In this document: in pieces, positions 1-8,367 of the stretch
Layout: the number at the start of each line of letters is the position of its first letter
Position numbering within the stretch: the first letter of the stretch is position 1
NCBI RefSeq assembly: GCF_002091755.1
Contig: NZ_BDAI01000001.1
Span: 558,001 to 622,000 of the forward strand
DNA length: 64,000 nucleotides
Direction: 5' to 3'
Origin: Pseudomonas nitroreducens NBRC 12694
GTDB taxonomy: Bacteria; Pseudomonadota; Gammaproteobacteria; Pseudomonadales; Pseudomonadaceae
Made by a program: the position numbers and the translations under genes
Notes under the pieces: model-generated
What the model was told of the DNA's origin: nothing
Database searches by the model: none
Seen by the model: the letters and a program-made list of their open reading frames with translations, nothing else

Positions 1-1074
1 CGCGCCGAGCGTCAACCGCGTGAGGAACGCCAGCCGCGCGAAGAGCGCCAGCCTCGTGGCGAGCGCGCCGAGCGTCAGCCCCGTGAAGAGCGTCAACCGC
101 GTGAAGACCGTCAGGCTCGCGATGCTGCCGCCCTTGAGGCCGAAGAGCTGCCGAACGAGGAGCTGCTGGAGCAACAGGACGACGAAGGTTCGGATGACGA
201 GCGTCCGCGTCGCCGCTCCCGCGGCCAGCGCCGCCGCAGCAACCGCCGCGAGCGCCAGCGTGAAGCCGGCGTGGATGGTGTTGAAGGTGAAGCGACTGGC
301 GCCGAAGGCACCGCCGAGCAGGCTGCTACCGACACTCCGTCGCCCGCTGCCATGGTCGCTGCCGCTGCTACCGCCGTTGCCGTAGCCGAAGCTGCTGGCG
401 AGCAGGAGCAACCGGCTGTCGAAGCCCAGGTCGAGACCGTTGCGGTCGAGTCCGGCGTCGTCGAGGCCGTTCGCACCGAGAGCGCCCTGGAGCAGACCAT
501 CGAGTTCCTGGCCAAGCCCGCCGAACAGGCTGCCGAGCCGGTCGAAGCCGCCCACGAAACCGTTGAAGTGGTGGCTACCGAGCCTACCATTGCGGAAGAA
601 GCGCCGACCCCGGCTGCTGAAGCCGTGATCGAAGCCGTCGCCCAACTGGTCGAAGAGCCCAAGGCAGAAGCGCCGGCCGCTGCCGAAGAAGCCCCAACAG
701 CTGCTCCGGCGCCCGCCGAAGAAGCCGCCTCGGCCGTTCCGGCCAACGCTACCGGCCGTGCCTCCAATGACCCGCGCGAGCGCCGTCGTCAGGAGCGCCT
801 GGCCCGCGAAGCCGCCGCTGCTGCAGCTGCTGCCCCGCAGGTCGAGCAGGCTCCGGTTGTCGAAGCGGTGATCGAGGAAGCTGCCGTCGTCGAAGCTGAA
901 GTCGCGGCCGAACCGGCTGCCGACATCACAGCAGAGACTGTTGTGGCCGAAGCGGTGAGCGAAGCCGAAGCCCAATCCGTGGAGCAGGCCGAACCGGCTG
1001 CCGAACAGGTTGAAGGCGACAAAGCCGAGAAGACCGAGGAAGAAGGCACCGTGGTTGAGAAACACCACAGCTGA
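1..1074 (+). CDS. rne: Ribonuclease E, C-terminal part (5' truncated by window)
   Basis: Frame 1 is open from the first base to a TGA at 1072-1074, so only the non-catalytic C-terminal scaffold of RNase E is present (about 357 residues). It begins with Arg/Gln/Pro/Glu repeats, continues with an arginine-rich RNA-binding patch (PRRRSRGQRRRSNRRERQRE), then a long Ala/Glu/Val-rich acidic low-complexity stretch with an NDPR motif at 766-777, and ends EKHHS. RNase E is the endonuclease that organises the RNA degradosome; its tail binds RNA and partner proteins. Identity rests on tail composition and on the murB operon next door, which is also the neighbour in P. aeruginosa. The catalytic half lies outside the window. 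Confidence 0.9.
   Translation, partial: RAERQPREERQPREERQPRGERAERQPREERQPREDRQARDAAALEAEELPNEELLEQQDDEGSDDERPRRRSRGQRRRSNRRERQREAGVDGVEGEATGAEGTAEQAATDTPSPAAMVAAAATAVAVAEAAGEQEQPAVEAQVETVAVESGVVEAVRTESALEQTIEFLAKPAEQAAEPVEAAHETVEVVATEPTIAEEAPTPAAEAVIEAVAQLVEEPKAEAPAAAEEAPTAAPAPAEEAASAVPANATGRASNDPRERRRQERLAREAAAAAAAAPQVEQAPVVEAVIEEAAVVEAEVAAEPAADITAETVVAEAVSEAEAQSVEQAEPAAEQVEGDKAEKTEEEGTVVEKHHS
10..123 (+). repeat. Tandem RQPREE-coding repeats inside rne
   Basis: About six imperfect 18-base units encode RQPREE or close variants (five copies of RQPR, then RQAR). Synonymous codons differ between units (CGT/CGC, CAA/CAG, GAG/GAA), so the protein repeat is more conserved than the DNA. In P. aeruginosa such REER-type repeats belong to the partner/RNA-binding tail of RNase E (family knowledge, from memory). 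Confidence 0.8.
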
Positions 1075-1090
1075 TAGCTTCCGAGCATGA

Positions 1091-1120
1091 AAAAGGGGAT
1101 GCCTAGGCATCCCCTTTTTT
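1091..1120 (+). terminator. Intrinsic terminator after rne
   Basis: Perfect palindrome AAAAGGGGATGCC / GGCATCCCCTTTT followed by a T run, 17 bases after the rne stop. It is symmetrical and could work on both strands. Confidence 0.9.
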
Positions 1121-1155
1121 ATTGCCCTCAATGCGATAACCTCCCCTTTTCGCCG

Positions 1156-1270
1156 TAGCAGACTCCGTCCGCGATTGGCTCGCCATCGCGCCGATATCGC
1201 GGACAAACCTGCTCCTACGTTCAGCCTGACTCAGCAGCTAGGGACCGTCCGCGAGCAAGCTCGCTCCTAC
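1156..1270. repeat. REP-type palindromic elements between rne and murB
   Basis: A degenerate inverted repeat spans 1156-1217 (GTAGCAG at one end, CTGCTCCTAC at the other, with GTCCGCGAT and ATCGCGGAC inside). A better REP copy follows at 1250-1270 (CGCGAGCAAGCTCGCTCCTAC). The second matches the elements at 8.9, 43.5 and 44.5 kb. Confidence 0.75.
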
Positions 1271-1306
1271 AAAGCCCCGCCCTGATTTGCGCTGGTGAGC
1301 AGGCAC

Positions 1307-1335
1307 AAAAAAGGGATGCCGAAGCATCCCTTTTT
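1307..1335 (-). terminator. Intrinsic terminator of the murB operon
   Basis: GGGATGC-CGAA-GCATCCC hairpin flanked by A and T runs, 16 bases beyond the murB stop; on the minus strand the stem is followed by six T. Confidence 0.88.
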
Positions 1336-1350
1336 CCATCTGAAGCAACC

Positions 1351-2370
1351 TCAGTAGAGATTCGGCTCCATCTCCAGCTCCACGCCAAAGCGCTGCTGGA
1401 TGTCATCCCGGATACGCAGCGCCAGATCATGCAACTGCGACCCGGTAGCGCCACCGTAGTTGACCAGGACCAGCGCCTGCTGCGCGTGGACGCCAGCAGC
1501 ACCCTCGCGGAAGCCCTTCCAGCCAGCCTTGTCGATCAGCCAGCCAGCAGCCAGCTTGCTCTGTCCGTCACCCTGCGGGTAGGCCACAAGGTCGCTGTAG
1601 CGCTGACGCAGCGCCACTGCCTGATCCGCGGACACTACCGGGTTCTTGAAGAAGCTGCCGGCATTGCCCAGCACAGCAGGGTCCGGGAGCTTTTCGCGAC
1701 GAATCGCGCAGATCACCCGCGAGACGTCGGCCGCCGTCGGTTCGGTCACGCCCTCCTCCGCCAGGCGCTGGCGCACAGGACCGTAGTCCAGGTGCAGTTT
1801 TGCCACACGGCTCAAGGCGAAGCGCACACGCAAGATCAGCCAGCGACCGGGCTCGCGCTTGAAGCGACTTTCGCGGTAGGCGAAGGCGCAGTCCTCCAGG
1901 TCGAACTCGCGCAGCTCGCCCGTCTGGCGGTCCAGCGCGGTCAGGCCGGCGAACACATCCTTGAGCTCCACGCCATAGGCACCGATGTTCTGCATGGGCG
2001 CAGCGCCCACGGTACCCGGAATCAGGCTGAGGTTTTCCAGCCCAGCGAAGCCCTGGGACAGGGTCCAGCGCACGAAGCCGTCCCACACCTCGCCGGCCTC
2101 TGCCTCGACCACCACCCGCTCGCCATCATCACTGAGGACGCGAACGCCGCGGGAAGCCATGCGCAGCGCCAGCGCCTCGACGTCACGGGTCAGCAGCAGG
2201 TTGCTGCCGCCACCGATGACCATCAACGGCAGCCCCTTCCGCACCGCCGCAGCAATGCCTTCGCGCACCTCGGCGTCGTCATGGGCCTGGGCAAACCAGC
2301 GTGCCGCGACATCGACGCCGAAGGTGTTGTAGGGCTTGAGGGAAATGCGTTCTTGCAGTTGCAGCGTCAC
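1351..2370 (-). CDS. murB: UDP-N-acetylenolpyruvoylglucosamine reductase MurB
   Basis: Cytoplasmic flavoenzyme that reduces UDP-GlcNAc-enolpyruvate to UDP-MurNAc with NADPH in peptidoglycan precursor synthesis. The 339-residue product has the FAD-binding segment VIGGGSNLLLTRD near residue 55, the IPGTVGAAPMQNIGAYGVE loop near residue 120, LGNAGSFFKNP containing the catalytic Ser near residue 230, and the C-terminal EPNLY typical of MurB. The start is GTG at 2370, overlapping the ptp stop. It is the last gene of the minus-strand envelope operon and is followed by a terminator. Confidence 0.97.
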   Translation of the reverse strand: MTLQLQERISLKPYNTFGVDVAARWFAQAHDDAEVREGIAAAVRKGLPLMVIGGGSNLLLTRDVEALALRMASRGVRVLSDDGERVVVEAEAGEVWDGFVRWTLSQGFAGLENLSLIPGTVGAAPMQNIGAYGVELKDVFAGLTALDRQTGELREFDLEDCAFAYRESRFKREPGRWLILRVRFALSRVAKLHLDYGPVRQRLAEEGVTEPTAADVSRVICAIRREKLPDPAVLGNAGSFFKNPVVSADQAVALRQRYSDLVAYPQGDGQSKLAAGWLIDKAGWKGFREGAAGVHAQQALVLVNYGGATGSQLHDLALRIRDDIQQRFGVELEMEPNLY

Positions 2371-2831
2371 AGTCGCCCCTTCACTTCCGTCAGCAGGCCG
2401 TCGCAGGCCCTTTCCACCAGGTCCAACACCTGCTCGAAACCATCCTCGCCGCCATAGTACGGATCGGGGACTTCGTCGATTTCCAGCTCGTAGCGAGCCA
2501 GGAACAGGTCCAATTCGGCCTTGCCGCTGCTGCCGCGCAATCGCTTCAGGTCACGCAGGTTGGCGTTGTCCATGGCCAGGACCAGGTCGTAGCGGGAGAA
2601 ATCCGCCGCACTGACCTGTCGTGCCCGCAGGCTCGACAGGTCATAACCACGGCGCAGCGCCGCGGCACGGGTGCGCGCATCCGGCGCCTTGCCGACATGC
2701 CAGTCGCCGGTGCCGGCCGAATCGATCTCCACTCGATCCTCAAGGCCCGCCTCGCGGACCTTGTGGCGGAACACGCCTTCGGCGGTGGGAGAACGGCAGA
2801 TATTGCCCAGGCAGACGAACAGGACCTTCAT
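2367..2831 (-). CDS. Low-molecular-weight protein-tyrosine phosphatase
   Basis: 154 residues beginning MKVLFVCLGNICRSP, which contains the CX5R phosphate-binding loop at residues 7-13. The general-acid motif DPYYGG is near residue 125. This is the full LMW-PTP fold (Wzb/PtpA type), removing phosphate from tyrosine, often on polysaccharide-assembly kinases. A longer open frame exists upstream, but the ATG at 2831 overlaps the kdsB stop (TGATG) and starts exactly at the conserved N-terminus. The 3' end overlaps the murB start, so translation is probably coupled on both sides. The physiological substrate cannot be read from the sequence. Confidence 0.95.
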   Translation of the reverse strand: MKVLFVCLGNICRSPTAEGVFRHKVREAGLEDRVEIDSAGTGDWHVGKAPDARTRAAALRRGYDLSSLRARQVSAADFSRYDLVLAMDNANLRDLKRLRGSSGKAELDLFLARYELEIDEVPDPYYGGEDGFEQVLDLVERACDGLLTEVKGRL

Positions 2832-3595
2832 CAGGCCCCCAGGATGCGCCGCACGCGCTCCAGGTCTTCCGGGGTATCGACGCCGGCCTGCGGTGCTTCC
2901 AGGGCGTCCGCCACATGGATGCGCACGCCATGCCAGAGCGCCCGCAGCTGTTCCAGGCATTCGGTGTCTTCGAGCCAGCACGGACCCCAGGCCACGAAAT
3001 CACGCAGGAAGCGCGCGCGATAGGCGTAGATGCCGATGTGGCGGCGGTAGGGCACATTGGCCGGCAGCGATTCGCGATCCACGGCAAAGGCATCGCGCGC
3101 CCAGGGCAGCGTGGCGCGGCTGAAGGTCAGTGCCAGGCCGTTCTTGTCGCTGACCACCTTGACGATGTTCGGGTTGAACAGCGCGGCCGGATCATGGATT
3201 TCCTCGCACAGGGTGGCGATGCCCGCTTCCGGGTGTGCCGCAAGATTGGCGGCCACCTGGTCGATGATCGACGGCGGCACCAGCGGCTCGTCGCCCTGCA
3301 CGTTGACCACGATGGCGTCGTCGGCCAGGCCCAGCGCATCGGCCACTTCCGCCAGGCGGTCGGTGCCGGAGTTGTGGTCGGCGCGGGTCAGCACCACCTG
3401 GGCACTGAAGCCTTGGCAGGCATCGAAGATGCGCTGGTCGTCGGTGGCGACCACCACCTGGGTGGCAGAACTTTTGCCGGCCTGTGCCCAGACGTGCTGG
3501 ATCATGGGTTTGCCGGCGATGTCCTGCAGTGGTTTGCCGGGCAGGCGGGTGGAGGCGTAGCGGGCGGGAATGACGACGGTGTAGGCCTGGCTCAT
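2831..3595 (-). CDS. kdsB: 3-deoxy-manno-octulosonate cytidylyltransferase KdsB
   Basis: Activates Kdo with CTP to CMP-Kdo, the donor for the LPS inner core. The 254-residue protein opens with the nucleotidyltransferase signature VVIPARYASTRLPGKPL, followed by ATDDQRIF, NVQGDEP (metal and substrate site) and the family-typical YRRHIGIYAYRA and LEQLRALWHGVRI segments. Length matches the family. It lies four bases downstream of the Trm112-like gene, with lpxK further upstream, consistent with an LPS-biosynthesis operon. Confidence 0.97.
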   Translation of the reverse strand: MSQAYTVVIPARYASTRLPGKPLQDIAGKPMIQHVWAQAGKSSATQVVVATDDQRIFDACQGFSAQVVLTRADHNSGTDRLAEVADALGLADDAIVVNVQGDEPLVPPSIIDQVAANLAAHPEAGIATLCEEIHDPAALFNPNIVKVVSDKNGLALTFSRATLPWARDAFAVDRESLPANVPYRRHIGIYAYRARFLRDFVAWGPCWLEDTECLEQLRALWHGVRIHVADALEAPQAGVDTPEDLERVRRILGA

Positions 3596-3599
3596 GGGA

Positions 3600-3785
3600 T
3601 TACTTGTCCAGACGCTCGTCGACGTTCAGGGTACGCGCCTCGCCTTCGAGCATCACCGGGATGCCGTCGCGCACCGGGTAGGCCAGGCCGTCGGCCTTGC
3701 AGATCAGCTCGGACTTGTCGTCGGTGAGCTTGAGCGGGCCCTTGCACAGCGGACAGGCGAGGATATCGAGGAGTTTCGGGTCCAT
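3600..3785 (-). CDS. Trm112 / UPF0434 (YcaR-like) small protein
   Basis: A 61-residue protein, MDPKLLDILACPLCKGPLKL..., with a CPLC pair at residues 11-14 and the conserved YPVRDGIPVML strand. This is the UPF0434/Trm112-like family, almost always found between lpxK and kdsB. Trm112 proteins activate methyltransferases in eukaryotes; the bacterial YcaR role is unproven. Three cysteines are present, one fewer than a full four-Cys zinc site. Confidence 0.93.
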   Translation of the reverse strand: MDPKLLDILACPLCKGPLKLTDDKSELICKADGLAYPVRDGIPVMLEGEARTLNVDERLDK

Positions 3786-3843
3786 GGTGCGTTCCTTGAG
3801 CTTGAAAGGATTGAAAGCTGGCAGCGCAGGTTACGACGGCGGA

Positions 3844-4842
3844 TCAGCGGGCGACCAGGCGCTCGAGCTGGGCGTCGAACCAGGCAACGAAGGCCGGCGA
3901 GGGCTGCGCTTCGACGGCGAGGTACCACCAGTCGGGCGCGGCGAAGGACCGGCATTTCACCGCATCCTTCTCGGTCATGACCAGCGGCAGTTCCGGCGTG
4001 AAACGCAGCTGCTCGGCAGTGTAGGCCGCATGGTCGGGGAAGGGATGCGGAATCGGCCGCCAGTTTAGCGCCTCGAGCGTCGTGAAGAAACGCTGCGGGT
4101 TGCCGATGCCGGCCAGGGCATGGAGTGCCTGACCGGCGGGGAAATGCTCGACGCCACGGCGTTCGCCGCTGGCCAGGTTGATCAAGGCAGATGGTTGCAG
4201 GGTGAAGGAGAACGCCCCCGGCGGATCGCTGGGCGCGCCGTTGTACAGCACGGCGTCGACTTCACCCAGGCGCTCGACCGGCTCGCGCAGCGGCCCGGCG
4301 GGCAGGCAATGGCCGTTGCCGAGGCCGCGCGCAGCGTCGATCAGCACCAATTCCAGGTCACGGGCCAGGCGGTAATGCTGCAGGCCGTCATCGCAGAGGA
4401 TCAGGTCCAGCGGTTCTTCGGCCAGCAGTACGCGCACTGCGCTGGAGCGATCCGGGTCGATCATCAGCGGCACGCCGCAACGGCGCACGATCATCAGCGG
4501 CTCGTCGCCCGCTTCCGCCGCCGATTGCTCGGCGCGCACGCGCCAGGGCGTCTGCGGCGGCTTGGCGCCATAGCCACGGCTGACCACGCCGACCTTCAGC
4601 CCGCGGGCGCGGCACTGCTCGATCAGCCAGAGGATCATCGGCGTCTTGCCGGTGCCGCCGACGGTGATGTTGCCGACCACGATGATCGGCACCGGCGCGC
4701 GATAGGCCGGCTTGGCGCCGGAGAGAAAGTCCTGCCGGCGGCCTTGGGCTACTCGCCGGTAGAGGAGTTCGAGCGGTCTGAGCAGGGCAAGGGCCGGGTG
4801 GCCCTTGTACCAGGCGTCGAGCAGGCGATCGGAGAACGCCAT
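3844..4842 (-). CDS. lpxK: Tetraacyldisaccharide 4'-kinase LpxK
   Basis: Inner-membrane-associated kinase that adds the 4' phosphate to the lipid A disaccharide. The 332-residue protein has the N-terminal SDRLLDAWYKGHPAL segment, a P-loop in ITVGGTGKTP at about residue 60, the second conserved region VVSRGYGAK, and the LILCDDGLQHYRLARD stretch near residue 150. It starts at ATG 4842, overlapping the exbD stop by one base. Position downstream of exbBD and upstream of kdsB is the usual gammaproteobacterial arrangement. Confidence 0.97.
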   Translation of the reverse strand: MAFSDRLLDAWYKGHPALALLRPLELLYRRVAQGRRQDFLSGAKPAYRAPVPIIVVGNITVGGTGKTPMILWLIEQCRARGLKVGVVSRGYGAKPPQTPWRVRAEQSAAEAGDEPLMIVRRCGVPLMIDPDRSSAVRVLLAEEPLDLILCDDGLQHYRLARDLELVLIDAARGLGNGHCLPAGPLREPVERLGEVDAVLYNGAPSDPPGAFSFTLQPSALINLASGERRGVEHFPAGQALHALAGIGNPQRFFTTLEALNWRPIPHPFPDHAAYTAEQLRFTPELPLVMTEKDAVKCRSFAAPDWWYLAVEAQPSPAFVAWFDAQLERLVAR

Positions 4843-5291
4843 CAGGGGCTCTTCTTGTCCGCCCGGGACTCGATGGTGGTGATGCGCAGGTGGGTGAAGC
4901 CCAGCTTGCCGGCGGCATCCATCGCGGTGACCACGGACTGGTAGTCCACCTTGCCATCGGCGGTGATCACTACCGGCAGGCTGTTGTCGCCGGCGGATTC
5001 GCGCTGCATGGCGTTCATCAGGTTTTCCAGGTCGTCGCGCGCCAGGCTCTGACCGTTGAGCGCGTAGTGACCCTCGACGCTGATGGAGATTTCCAGCTGC
5101 TTGATCTCGGTGGCTTCGGGCGGCGTGCCGCTGACCGCCTCGGGCAGTTCAACCTTGAGCTGCGACGGCTTGGTGAACGAGGTGGCGACCACGAAGAACA
5201 GCAGCAGCACGAAGATCACGTCGATCAGCGACGCCAGGTTGATGAAGACGTCCTCGCGGGCCGCTCCGCCCGCTCTGCGGCGGAATTTCAC
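4842..5291 (-). CDS. ExbD/TolR-type energy-transducing membrane protein
   Basis: A 149-residue protein with a short cytoplasmic N-terminus (MKFRRRAGG), one transmembrane helix (ASLIDVIFVLLLFFVVATSF, about residues 21-40) carrying the conserved Asp that conducts protons, and a periplasmic domain. It partners with the MotA/TolQ/ExbB protein encoded just upstream, whose gene it overlaps by four bases. No TonB-like gene is adjacent, so the energised partner is unknown. PAO1 has the same pair linked to comEC and lpxK. Confidence 0.94.
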   Translation of the reverse strand: MKFRRRAGGAAREDVFINLASLIDVIFVLLLFFVVATSFTKPSQLKVELPEAVSGTPPEATEIKQLEISISVEGHYALNGQSLARDDLENLMNAMQRESAGDNSLPVVITADGKVDYQSVVTAMDAAGKLGFTHLRITTIESRADKKSP

Positions 5292-5923
5292 GCTTTGCCT
5301 TCCTCGACGAAGTCGACTTCGCGGTCGCCCTGGGTCACTTCCACCAGCTTGATGGCTTCCTGCTCCATGGCGATGACCAGCTCATCGACGCGGCGCAGCA
5401 GGTAACGATGGAAGAATACTGCGGGGATCGCCACGATCAGGCCGGCCGCGGTGGTGATCAGGGCCTTGGAGATGCCGCCGGCGAGCATCGGCGCGTTGGC
5501 CATGCCATCGCCCATGAAGGCGCTGAAGATCTGGATCATGCCGAACACGGTGCCCAGCAGGCCGAGCAGCGGCGCCATGGCGGCGATGGTGCCCAGGGCG
5601 TTGAGGTAGCGCTCCAGCTCGTGGATCACGCGGGAAGCGGCTTCCTCGATGCACTCCTTCATGATTTCGCGGCCGTGCTTGGAGTTGGCCAGGCCGGCGG
5701 CGAGGATTTCACCCAGCGGGGAGGATGCGCGCAGGTCCTTGAGGGCCTGGCTGTTCATCTTCCTGTCCTTGATCTGCTTCCATACCTGGCCGAGCAACTG
5801 CGGCGGGGCCACGCGGCTCAAGCGCAAGGTCCAGAGACGTTCGGCGACGATCGCCATGGCAGCGACGGAGCTCAGCAAGATCGGCAGCATCATCCAGCCG
5901 CCAGCTTTGACCAGTTCCCACAC
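5288..5923 (-). CDS. MotA/TolQ/ExbB proton channel family protein
   Basis: An open frame extends further upstream, but the conserved N-terminus is (M)WELVKAGGWMMLPIL, so I place the start at GTG 5923, preceded by AGGGG in the leader; this gives 211 residues. Features are an N-terminal membrane helix, a cytoplasmic loop (LDDLRA...REIMKECIEEAASR) and two further helices in the conserved block LGTIAAMAPLLGLLGTVFGM...ITTAAGLIVAIPAVFFHRYL. It forms the proton-motive-force-driven motor with the downstream ExbD-like protein in the inner membrane. Confidence 0.93.
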   Translation of the reverse strand: MWELVKAGGWMMLPILLSSVAAMAIVAERLWTLRLSRVAPPQLLGQVWKQIKDRKMNSQALKDLRASSPLGEILAAGLANSKHGREIMKECIEEAASRVIHELERYLNALGTIAAMAPLLGLLGTVFGMIQIFSAFMGDGMANAPMLAGGISKALITTAAGLIVAIPAVFFHRYLLRRVDELVIAMEQEAIKLVEVTQGDREVDFVEEGKA

Positions 5924-5994
5924 AGTGGTGAATCCCCTGAAAAAAAGTGGCGCCACTCTAGCACAGGGGCCGTGACGAGCCGACCGCCCCAGGG

Positions 5995-8220
5995 TCAATT
6001 TTCCTGCCAGAAATGTGCGCCTTCCCGCACTCCCCGGAGCTCGCCATGGGCACCAAGCATCAGAGTCAGTGCGCCCTGCTCCGCCGTATCCTGAATCCGG
6101 ATGCCCAGCGTGCGGAAGCGCTCGACGACCGACGGGTGCGGATGGCCGTAGGGGTTATTGGCACCGCGCGAGATGATCGCGGTGGATGGACGGATCGCCC
6201 GCAGGAAGGCCGGCCCGGAGGAACTACGGCTGCCGTGGTGCCCGGCCATCAACCAATCGATGCGCTCGGCCGGATGCGCCGCCAGCCAGGCCAGTTCGGC
6301 AGATTGTGGCAGGTCGCCAGTGAGCAGGATGCGCTCGCCATTGGCCTCGACTTCCAGCGCGCACGAGCGGTCGTTGCTTTCCCTGGCGCCTGCCCACGTC
6401 CAGCTGGACAGGCGTACGTCATCAACCCTCCATTCCTCGATTCGACAGGGGCTTGCCTGCAACTCTGGCGCCAGTCTTTCCGGCTCGCCACTGATAACCT
6501 GCGCAGGCCGGAGTGAATGCTTCACCGCCAACGCACCGCCGGCATGGTCATTGTCCGCATGGCTGAGCATCAGCAGATCGAGCTTGCCGACGCCAAGACT
6601 CCGCAAGGTCGGCACTACCACCCGCTCGCCGATATCAAAATCTCCGTTGCGCGCACCAGTGTCGTAGAGCCAGCTCTGACTGCGGGTACGGATCAGCACC
6701 GAAAGCCCCTGCCCCACGTCCAGTACGCGGATCTCGGCCATGCCCGACGCGGGCAGCGGAATGCTCGGCCAGAACACCGGCAGGAACATCGCCAGCCCGA
6801 GCGAGCGCAGCGGTACTCCCGCCGGCGCCAGCAGCAGGAGCGCACCGAGCATCGCCAGTATCAGCGTCCAGGTTGGCGCCGCCACCGGCTGCCAGGCGGG
6901 CGCCAGCTCGGCCATCCATCCGAGCAGACGAAACAGTATTTCCAGCAGGCCGCCGGACACCCAGAGCAGCAACTCCCCCACGCCGGGAACCCCCAGCGCC
7001 AGACTGCCCAACAGAGCGAGCGGAACCACGACCAGCTCCACCCAGGGCACCGCAATCAGGTTGGCGGCGACACCGGAAATGCTCAGCGGCAGGCCCAGCG
7101 CGATGGACGCCGGCAACAACCCGATCGCCATCAGCCACTGCGCACGCAGCCAGGTGCGCCAGGCCGTCCAGCGTCCCAGGCGGCCGGAGAAGCCGAAGAT
7201 CAGCAAAGCCACCGCCGCGTAGGACAACCAGAACCCCGGCAGCAACACCACCAAGGGCTCAGCCACCAGCACGGCTAGCAAAGCGCCCAGCAGCGGCGTC
7301 CACAATCCCCGATGGCGATAGCGCAAACGCCACAGCAGGACGATGGAGACCATCACGCACGCGCGCTGCAACGGCACCTCGAAGCCCGCCATCAGGCTGT
7401 AGGCCCAGGCGCCGCTGGCAGCCAGCAGGCAGGCGCAGGGCAACCAGGGCAGACGGGATGGCCAGCAGCCCAGGCGCGCCAGTCCCGCCACGACGGCGTA
7501 TAGCAGGCCCGCCAGCAGGGATATGTGTGAGCCGGAAATCACCATCAGGTGCAGGGTTCCGGTGTCCTGCAGGACCTGCCAGTCCGCCGTGGTCAACCCG
7601 GAAGCGTCGCCCAGCACCAGCGCGGCAAGCGCACCAGAGCGCCCCTGGGCGTCCACTGCCAGCAGGCGTTGCCTCCAGGCTTCGCGCCAGGCGCGCGGGC
7701 CGCTGGAAGCCTCCAGGCGCTGCCCGTCCTTCACGCTGCCGGTGGCGCCGATGCGCTGGGCAGTGAGCCAGGCCTCGTAATCGAAGCCCACGCCGTTGAC
7801 CATGCCGTGGGGACGCTTGAGCTTCACTGCCAACCGCCAGCGCTCGCCACCTTCTACCGGCGGCCCGCCGAACCAGGACAGGCGCAGTGTTGCCGGAACC
7901 TGCGCGCGCGGGCTGGAAACCTCGGAGAGCACGAAGCGCACTGAAGGCCCCGAACGATCCGGCAAGCCCTCTACCCTGCCCTCCAGCCACAGCGTGCGGC
8001 CGTCCAGCTCCGGCGCCAGCCGGTCATCCAGCGCCCACTGGGCCGATTGGCAGGCCCAGGCGAAGCCGAGCAGGAACAGCCCGACGAAGTAGCCGCGAGT
8101 GAACAACAGAGGCAAAGCGCACAGTGCGAGAAGCAGCAGCACCCAACCAGATGGCAGCTCCGGCAGCCAGCGCAGCGCCAGCAGTCCCAGGGCCAGAGCG
8201 AACATCCCTGCAAGTGGCAA
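5995..8220 (-). CDS. comEC: DNA internalisation / competence protein ComEC (Rec2)
   Basis: About 740 residues. A very hydrophobic N-terminal half (DUF4131-like segment then the Competence domain, with many membrane helices between residues 1 and 480) is followed by a C-terminal metallo-beta-lactamase-like domain with LSHADNDHAGG near residue 555 and GHHGSRSSS further on. ComEC forms the inner-membrane channel for single-stranded DNA in natural transformation. The frame opens at TTG 8220, preceded by GGGGGAT at good spacing. ATG 8205 is a possible alternative start but lacks a good ribosome site. It is the first gene of the operon running to murB. Confidence 0.93.
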   Translation of the reverse strand: MPLAGMFALALGLLALRWLPELPSGWVLLLLALCALPLLFTRGYFVGLFLLGFAWACQSAQWALDDRLAPELDGRTLWLEGRVEGLPDRSGPSVRFVLSEVSSPRAQVPATLRLSWFGGPPVEGGERWRLAVKLKRPHGMVNGVGFDYEAWLTAQRIGATGSVKDGQRLEASSGPRAWREAWRQRLLAVDAQGRSGALAALVLGDASGLTTADWQVLQDTGTLHLMVISGSHISLLAGLLYAVVAGLARLGCWPSRLPWLPCACLLAASGAWAYSLMAGFEVPLQRACVMVSIVLLWRLRYRHRGLWTPLLGALLAVLVAEPLVVLLPGFWLSYAAVALLIFGFSGRLGRWTAWRTWLRAQWLMAIGLLPASIALGLPLSISGVAANLIAVPWVELVVVPLALLGSLALGVPGVGELLLWVSGGLLEILFRLLGWMAELAPAWQPVAAPTWTLILAMLGALLLLAPAGVPLRSLGLAMFLPVFWPSIPLPASGMAEIRVLDVGQGLSVLIRTRSQSWLYDTGARNGDFDIGERVVVPTLRSLGVGKLDLLMLSHADNDHAGGALAVKHSLRPAQVISGEPERLAPELQASPCRIEEWRVDDVRLSSWTWAGARESNDRSCALEVEANGERILLTGDLPQSAELAWLAAHPAERIDWLMAGHHGSRSSSGPAFLRAIRPSTAIISRGANNPYGHPHPSVVERFRTLGIRIQDTAEQGALTLMLGAHGELRGVREGAHFWQEN

Positions 8221-8367
8221 CGACTTTATCCCCCAGCGCCACCGAGGCCTCGCACGACCACCGATCCGACAGGCCGACGGCGGTTACACACGGACATAGT
8301 TGGCAACGAATGACTGTCACCTAGCTAGGCATAATGTGGCGTCGTCCGTCTGCCAGAGATTTCCTTC

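Noticed and set aside
10..123. Direct repeats as a CRISPR array
   Set aside because: Units are about 18 bases, coding, contiguous without spacers, and lie in frame in rne.
2367..2981. Longer form of the tyrosine phosphatase (204 residues)
   Set aside because: The extra 50 residues lie inside kdsB and are not conserved; ATG 2831 gives the family N-terminus.
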